Source: Fimbriimonadaceae bacterium
GTDB lineage: Bacteria > Armatimonadota > Fimbriimonadia > Fimbriimonadales > Fimbriimonadaceae
Length of the DNA stretch: 7,109 nt
Assembly: GCA_020851885.1 (NCBI GenBank)
Contig: JADZBW010000305.1
Span: forward strand, 1 to 7,109
Direction of reading: 5' to 3'
Shown: one piece after another, positions 1 to 4,700 of the stretch
Numbering within the stretch: the stretch's first letter is position 1
Layout: every line of letters begins with the position of its first letter
Translations under genes and position numbers: made by a program
The notes under the pieces: generated by a model
Seen by the model: only the letters and a program-made list of their open reading frames with translations
Told to the model about the DNA's origin: nothing
Database searches by the model: none

Positions 1-339
1 AACCCTGAAGAATCCCGGGATAAAAGGCTTCATTTCCCGGTACAGGTCGGGATAAGCGTCGCTGTGCTTCAGCATGGCATCGGCAAGGTTGATATTGCGG
101 ATGACCATCTGGGCATCGGCGACGACCTTATCCGCTTGCTTGGAAGTTGCCACGGCGTCCGCAGCTTGCTGCAGCTTGCTTTGTGCATCCTCGCGGGCCT
201 TGGTGAGTTCGCCTTTCGAAAGAAAGATCATGCCGACCGCACCAAGGATCCCCAGCAGCCCCAAAAGCACGCTGACGACCGTGGCGGTCTTCGCCTGATT
301 GCCTTTCGATACATAAGTCGGAAGTAGGTTTAGCTTCAT
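1..339 (-). CDS. pilN: PilN-like type IV pilus inner-membrane protein, N-terminal part (3' truncated by window edge)
   Basis: The frame opens at an ATG at 339 and stays open to base 1, giving exactly 113 codons; the rest lies outside the window. The protein begins MKLNLLPTYVSKG. The LNLLP at residues 3-7 is the hallmark PilN N-terminal peptide, known in this family to dock into a groove of cytoplasmic PilM. A hydrophobic segment at about residues 20-40 is the single expected membrane span. It is followed by a charged, Ala/Gln/Lys-rich stretch (about 43-95) that looks helical or coiled-coil and would lie in the periplasm, as in PilN/PilO. The start lies nine bases after the pilM stop (TGA GATTAGAGA ATG). 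Only a weak purine-rich ribosome site is seen, so expression is probably coupled to pilM. Family members are about 180-220 residues, so roughly half is visible. The assignment rests on the LNLLP motif, topology and position after pilM. Confidence 0.88.
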   Translation of the reverse strand, partial: MKLNLLPTYVSKGNQAKTATVVSVLLGLLGILGAVGMIFLSKGELTKAREDAQSKLQQAADAVATSKQADKVVADAQMVIRNINLADAMLKHSDAYPDLYREMKPFIPGFFRV

Positions 340-348
340 TCTCTAATC

Positions 349-1584
349 TCAGTCGAACAGGATGTGCAGACCGTTGCCAACAGCGACGACGAAATCCTGT
401 CGATGCTCTTCCAGCATCCCGGGAGCAAGCTTCTTTGCTGTGACATTTAGACGCCGCAATGGATCATAAACGTCACATTCCAAGCCAAGGCTCTTCTTCA
501 GGAAAGATTGCAGCCCTTTGAGCTTGGCCGCGCCACCCGCAAGGACGATTCGATCGATGTCTCCGCCCCGGCTTCGATAATAGTCGATCGAACGCCTTAC
601 CTCGGCGACAAACTCCTCCAAAACGGGAGCGAAAGCGTTGTAAAGCTGAACGTTCCCGCCGCCGGCCGCCGCGTGTACGGGCGCCGGAGTCGACGCACCT
701 GGTTCGGGAGCGTCCGGCAAATTCTCCGGGAAGGGATTGGCAACGGGTGCCGGTTCATCCGAGAACGGATTGTAAGGCGTAAACGATTGCGTTGCTCCAC
801 CGAACGCATCCGGCGTCCCAGCCATCGCGTCGGCCGCAGACTCGGGTATCTCGCCCTCGCGGACTTTGACATCCTCAGATTCGCTGTTCGAAATCTGAAG
901 CGCGTCGGATACCGCCTTGGTAAACATCTCGCCTCCGACCGGAATTTGGCGGGGCATGAGCAATTTGCCGTTCTTATAGATGTTGATCGACGTCGTCTTG
1001 TGGCCCATCTCCACAACGCAAACCGTCTGGTTGTGATAGACGTCGTCGTAGCTCTGGACCATTGAACGAGCGATGCTCAGCGGTTCTACATCGATGGCGG
1101 CAGTGGTCTTGCCCGCTTTCTTAACGCTGGCGATGACCGTATCGACCGCTGACTGGGGAGAAATCGCCATCACCACGTCCATATTCGTGGAATTGGGGTC
1201 TTCATCACCCAGAGGCTTGTAGTCGCTGACAACGGTGCTTTCAGCAAAGGGGATATTTCGGTTGATCTCCCACTGCATGTGCTCTTTCAGTTCCGCCGGA
1301 TTCATGCGTGGAACTTCGAGCGTGCGCACCAGAACCGAAGCCTGCCCGGCAATCGAGACTACTGCGGCAGGAGCCGACGCACCACACTCGGTGAGGACCT
1401 GCTTGAGAGCAGCCCCAACAGCATCGCTGTTGAATATGCCAGTGTGATCGACTGCACCTTCAGGAGTCGCAATGACCCCCAGCGCGGAGACGACAGCATC
1501 CTTCCCTTGCGCTCTTACTTCGGCAACTTTAATGTTCTGGCTGCCGATGTCGATGCCGAGAACGCTTGTGAGCTTTTTAGCCAT
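349..1584 (-). CDS. pilM: PilM, actin-like type IV pilus assembly ATPase
   Basis: This is a complete 411-residue protein starting at ATG 1584 and ending in TGA. PilM is a cytoplasmic FtsA/actin-fold protein that binds nucleotide and the N-terminus of PilN, linking the pilus motor side to the PilN-PilO platform. Visible marks are the phosphate-1 loop LGIDIGSQNIKVAEV (residues 9-23), the helix segment around EINRNIPF (106-113), IDVEPLSIAR (164-173), a phosphate-2 region VVEMGHKTTSINIY (190-203), MPRQIPVGGEMFT (210-222) and the adenosine motif IVLAGGAAKLKGL (346-358). Residues about 243-312 form a Pro/Ala/Gly-rich insert with two NPF motifs; this brings the length above the roughly 350-380 residues usual for PilM. 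Phosphate-2 has Glu192 where Asp is usual. An AGG lies 11 bases before the ATG, a weak ribosome site. A promoter at 1620-1649 should drive pilM and then pilN. Confidence 0.95.
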   Translation of the reverse strand: MAKKLTSVLGIDIGSQNIKVAEVRAQGKDAVVSALGVIATPEGAVDHTGIFNSDAVGAALKQVLTECGASAPAAVVSIAGQASVLVRTLEVPRMNPAELKEHMQWEINRNIPFAESTVVSDYKPLGDEDPNSTNMDVVMAISPQSAVDTVIASVKKAGKTTAAIDVEPLSIARSMVQSYDDVYHNQTVCVVEMGHKTTSINIYKNGKLLMPRQIPVGGEMFTKAVSDALQISNSESEDVKVREGEIPESAADAMAGTPDAFGGATQSFTPYNPFSDEPAPVANPFPENLPDAPEPGASTPAPVHAAAGGGNVQLYNAFAPVLEEFVAEVRRSIDYYRSRGGDIDRIVLAGGAAKLKGLQSFLKKSLGLECDVYDPLRRLNVTAKKLAPGMLEEHRQDFVVAVGNGLHILFD

Positions 1585-1619
1585 ATGGTGAACTACCTGC
1601 TTTGCCAGGGTCGCTGCCT

Positions 1620-1649
1620 ATCTTATCAAAGGCCCCCCTAGCCTGTCAA
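1620..1649 (-). promoter_or_regulatory. Putative sigma70-type promoter for pilM-pilN
   Basis: Reading on the minus strand, a perfect -35 box TTGACA lies at 1649-1644. It is followed by TTTGATAAGATAGG, which offers two overlapping -10 candidates: GATAAG (1627-1622, spacer 16) or TAAGAT (1625-1620, spacer 18), each matching TATAAT at four of six positions. Transcription would start near 1612, leaving a short leader of about 28 bases before the pilM ATG. The spacer contains a run of six G residues. The placement, between the terminator of the upstream gene and pilM, supports it. It is predicted from sequence only. Confidence 0.55.
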
Positions 1650-1718
1650 CAAGCTGGCCTCCCCCTCTGCGACGGTTTAATGACGGGACATGGGGTCGAA
1701 ACTGTTCGCGAGTGTAAG

Positions 1719-1753
1719 AAAAAGGCCAGGAACTTATCATTCCTGGCCTTTTT
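1719..1753 (-). terminator. Rho-independent terminator of the large upstream gene (symmetrical, could act both ways)
   Basis: The arms AAAAAGGCCAGGAA (1719-1732) and TTCCTGGCCTTTTT (1740-1753) are a perfect 14-bp inverted repeat around a 7-base loop. On the minus strand the GC core GGCCAGG/CCTGGCC is followed by a run of five T, and the hairpin begins 18 bases after the TAA of the large gene. This is a classical intrinsic terminator. The matching A-run on the other side means it could also stop transcription from the left. It separates the large gene from pilM. Confidence 0.9.
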
Positions 1754-1771
1754 GCAACCTAAAAGAAAAGT

Positions 1772-4700
1772 TTAATTTCCAATCGGCTGCGGGGCGAAAC
1801 GCGGGGCGACCGTCTGGAAATAAAGATCCGGCGAGCCGCCACGAGTGCTGCTCCAGAACATCCAAACCAGATTTGGCCGCGCAAAGTTCGCATTGTCGAA
1901 AGGATCGGGGAACGAATACAGGCTGGATTCATTGACCGCCTGCTCGATGGGTACCGGCGTCTCGGCAAGCTCATTGATCAAAGTTACTTGAACATTGGTC
2001 AATTGGAAGGGAACGTTGGGATTCCCACCCTGGCCCGTTGCCGCGCCCGTGGACTGATCGACCCCATTCCATGTAATCGTGATCGGACGATTCTCATCCA
2101 CTGGCGTGAAGTACACCCGACCCTTCACCGGATCGACCTGGAATTGACCGACGTTGCCCGCCACCGTGATGCTTGGTACCCCGGGCGACCGCAGCAGATT
2201 GCCGTTTTGATCGGTGTAGATCTGGTACGGCAGCTGGATGCCTAGGCGCATCGACTTCATATAGGGCCGTGCCGCCTGCCCAGCGCCTGCGGCAGCTCGG
2301 TTGTACGTGAAGTAGTACCTACCGACCCTCGGCGGAACGAATCCAGCCGCGCCCGGGTTGATGCCACTGCCATCGGAGTTCGCCCAGTACTTGGTCGAAC
2401 CGGCGCTAACGCCTTCGAATCGATTGTCGAAGAAGTGGGTCACCCCAGCATGTCCCGACGCCGTGCCAACGCTCACCCGAAGAATCTTCGGTGTGTAGGT
2501 CAGCAGCAGTTGGGATGTGGAGAGCGGCAATCCGGTGGACATACGCACCGTACCCAAATTGGGGTCGAGGTAGGCCTTGCCACCAAGGGTCGTGTCCATC
2601 ACGACCAAGCCGGTCTTCCCATCGCTGCGTCGGCTACCCGGCACTTCGATGTTCGTTACGGCGCCGGCGCTGTTCATAAGGAACAGTTGGATGTTCGCCG
2701 TTGAAAGCCACTCGACGCCTCGGGCTCGGAACTGGGCTGGATCGGAATCAGGCGTCAGTTTCTCCTGAATGATCTCCGGATAGGACATCACGGCGCTCGG
2801 ATCGTTCAAAGCCATCCGGCTCATGAAAACCTCGCTGTTCGCGCGTCCTCGCAACTTGCCGGTGAAGGCCATTTCAAAGACGGTTCCTTCCGGTCCGACA
2901 TAGGGGCGAACGGACACGCTCGGCGATGCCACGGACTCAAATCCTTCGCCGAATTCGACCGCCAGGGGCTGAGTAAATCCGATGTTCGAATTTCCTCTCG
3001 CGTTATAGTCGAACGTCGTCCAGTAGATTCGAGAAGTTCCTGCCGTTTGCGCACTATAGGCGACGAACGAAAGATCTTCGGGAGCAGGAGTGGAGAGGAG
3101 GTCTCCGATCCTGACGAGGCTGGGACGACCCTTCTGCGAATTCACATCGAATGGCATCGCATAGGGCGTGGCGTCCAGTGTTGGATCTCCGTTGGCCGCC
3201 ACCGTCACGCGCGTCATGAACAGCCTGGATTCCGAGATTCTGCCGGTCCCTGTCTGCTTCTGGGCATCGCCAACAAAGGCCATGTCCAAGTTCGGGAAGA
3301 TGACCGGCTGCGAAACGCTGCCAGAGACGTCGTTGACTTGGCCACGCGTCGGAAGCGCGGGGGCGCCATATCGTGCAGATCCCGGCACCACACTTTCGCC
3401 GGCAACCGTCGGATACAGGTCTCCAGGGCCTGGGTAACCGTTGGTTGTCGACGTGGAATTCACGAACCACTTGGCATTGGTGCTTCGCACGAAGCCCGTG
3501 AGGTCCTTGAATCCATTGCCCAACGCGCTGCGCGGATCTTCCACGCCATTGTTGCCGTTCAGTCCGGCCATAAAGATCCGATACTGGTCGTTGCCACTCG
3601 GATTGATCGGCTGCGTTGCCAAGTCGGTAGCGCGAGTCGAAGTCCAGGCAACCACCAAGTTGCCCAGCGATCCGCCGGTAGCGGTTCTCGCCGCGGTTGG
3701 CTGCAGGTTCTGGTGCTGGAATGCGGTCGAACCGGTTCCAAGAGCGGCAGGATCATCCGCCATCGGAGCGGTCAATCGCGTGAAGTTATTCGTGAGCCTC
3801 GACTCCCTCGCCTTGAAGGTCAAGATGAATGTCGGATCGGAATAGGCTTCCAGCGCGTTGGAGCCGCTTGCGTCGAGCGCCAGCGACTCATCCAAATTGG
3901 CGTCCTCGATGATTCTGAGTTGGCCGGAATACGTGCCCACCGGGAAACCGATCGGCAGGGAGACGGCGACTCGCGGATCGTCTGAGAACGGGGCGGGAAG
4001 GAACCGGCCACCATTGGTGTCCAAGTTCGGGTTCGCACGATAAGTCGGGTTCGTTTGAAGGGCAGTTGGCCCTCGGTCGCCCACGCGAGCCTTCTGAAGG
4101 ATGACTTGCGAAGTTCGGGCGAAGGTGGAGTCGATATCGCTCCACAGACCAACCCCGGCATCGAGCCAACCGAATTCATCGACTGCGCTTGAGAAAATGC
4201 CCCAACTGAGGCGAGTTGCTCCTCGATTCGTTGCCTTGGCCAAGCGCAGGTTGAGCAAGTTCATGTTGCCAGGGTTCTCGACCCGGAACGACTTGAACAT
4301 GTTCGTGTACTCCGATCCTGGACCGACGGTTGGTCCCCATGGAGTGAATGGGCCGACGCCCAAGCCTGGCACGAACGGCGTGTAGCCGCCACCGCCGGGT
4401 ACGGAACTGAGGTCGACGTTCGGAGTACGAACCTCAACGCTCTCGTCTCTAGCCACTGCGCCATTGAGCCAGAAGCCTCGATAGGCCTCCAATCGTCCGC
4501 CAATGCGGCTGAGGGAGCCATCGCCATTGCTGTCGACGAACACGTTGACGCGACCGTTGTAACCCGTTGCCACCAAGGCGCCATTCGAGGTGACCCAATT
4601 ATTGGATTGGTTCGCAGGCTGGAAGCGAGGGATGTCGACTTCGAATTCAAACGGAGTCGGCTGAAGCAGACGGCTCCCGGCATCGACTTCATCGAGGAGG

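Noticed and set aside
64..327. 87-residue open frame on the plus strand
   Set aside because: Antisense to the pilN N-terminus, which has the LNLLP motif and a membrane segment on the minus strand.
597..1016. 139-residue minus-strand frame inside pilM
   Set aside because: An out-of-frame shadow of pilM, extremely Arg-rich. PilM itself is intact over this region, so no frameshift is implied.
508..1065. 185-residue open frame on the plus strand
   Set aside because: Antisense to pilM, whose conserved motifs lie on the minus strand in the same bases; very Arg-rich and without family features.
1631..1672. Possible second hairpin or operator around AGCCTGTCAACAAGCTGGCC
   Set aside because: The arms pair only over a few bases with mismatches, so it is not distinguishable from chance.
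3047..3985. 312-residue open frame on the plus strand
   Set aside because: It lies wholly antisense to the large gene, is rich in Arg, Gly and His as expected of a complement frame in GC-rich coding DNA, and shows no recognisable motif. The minus-strand frame has clear domain repeats over the same bases.
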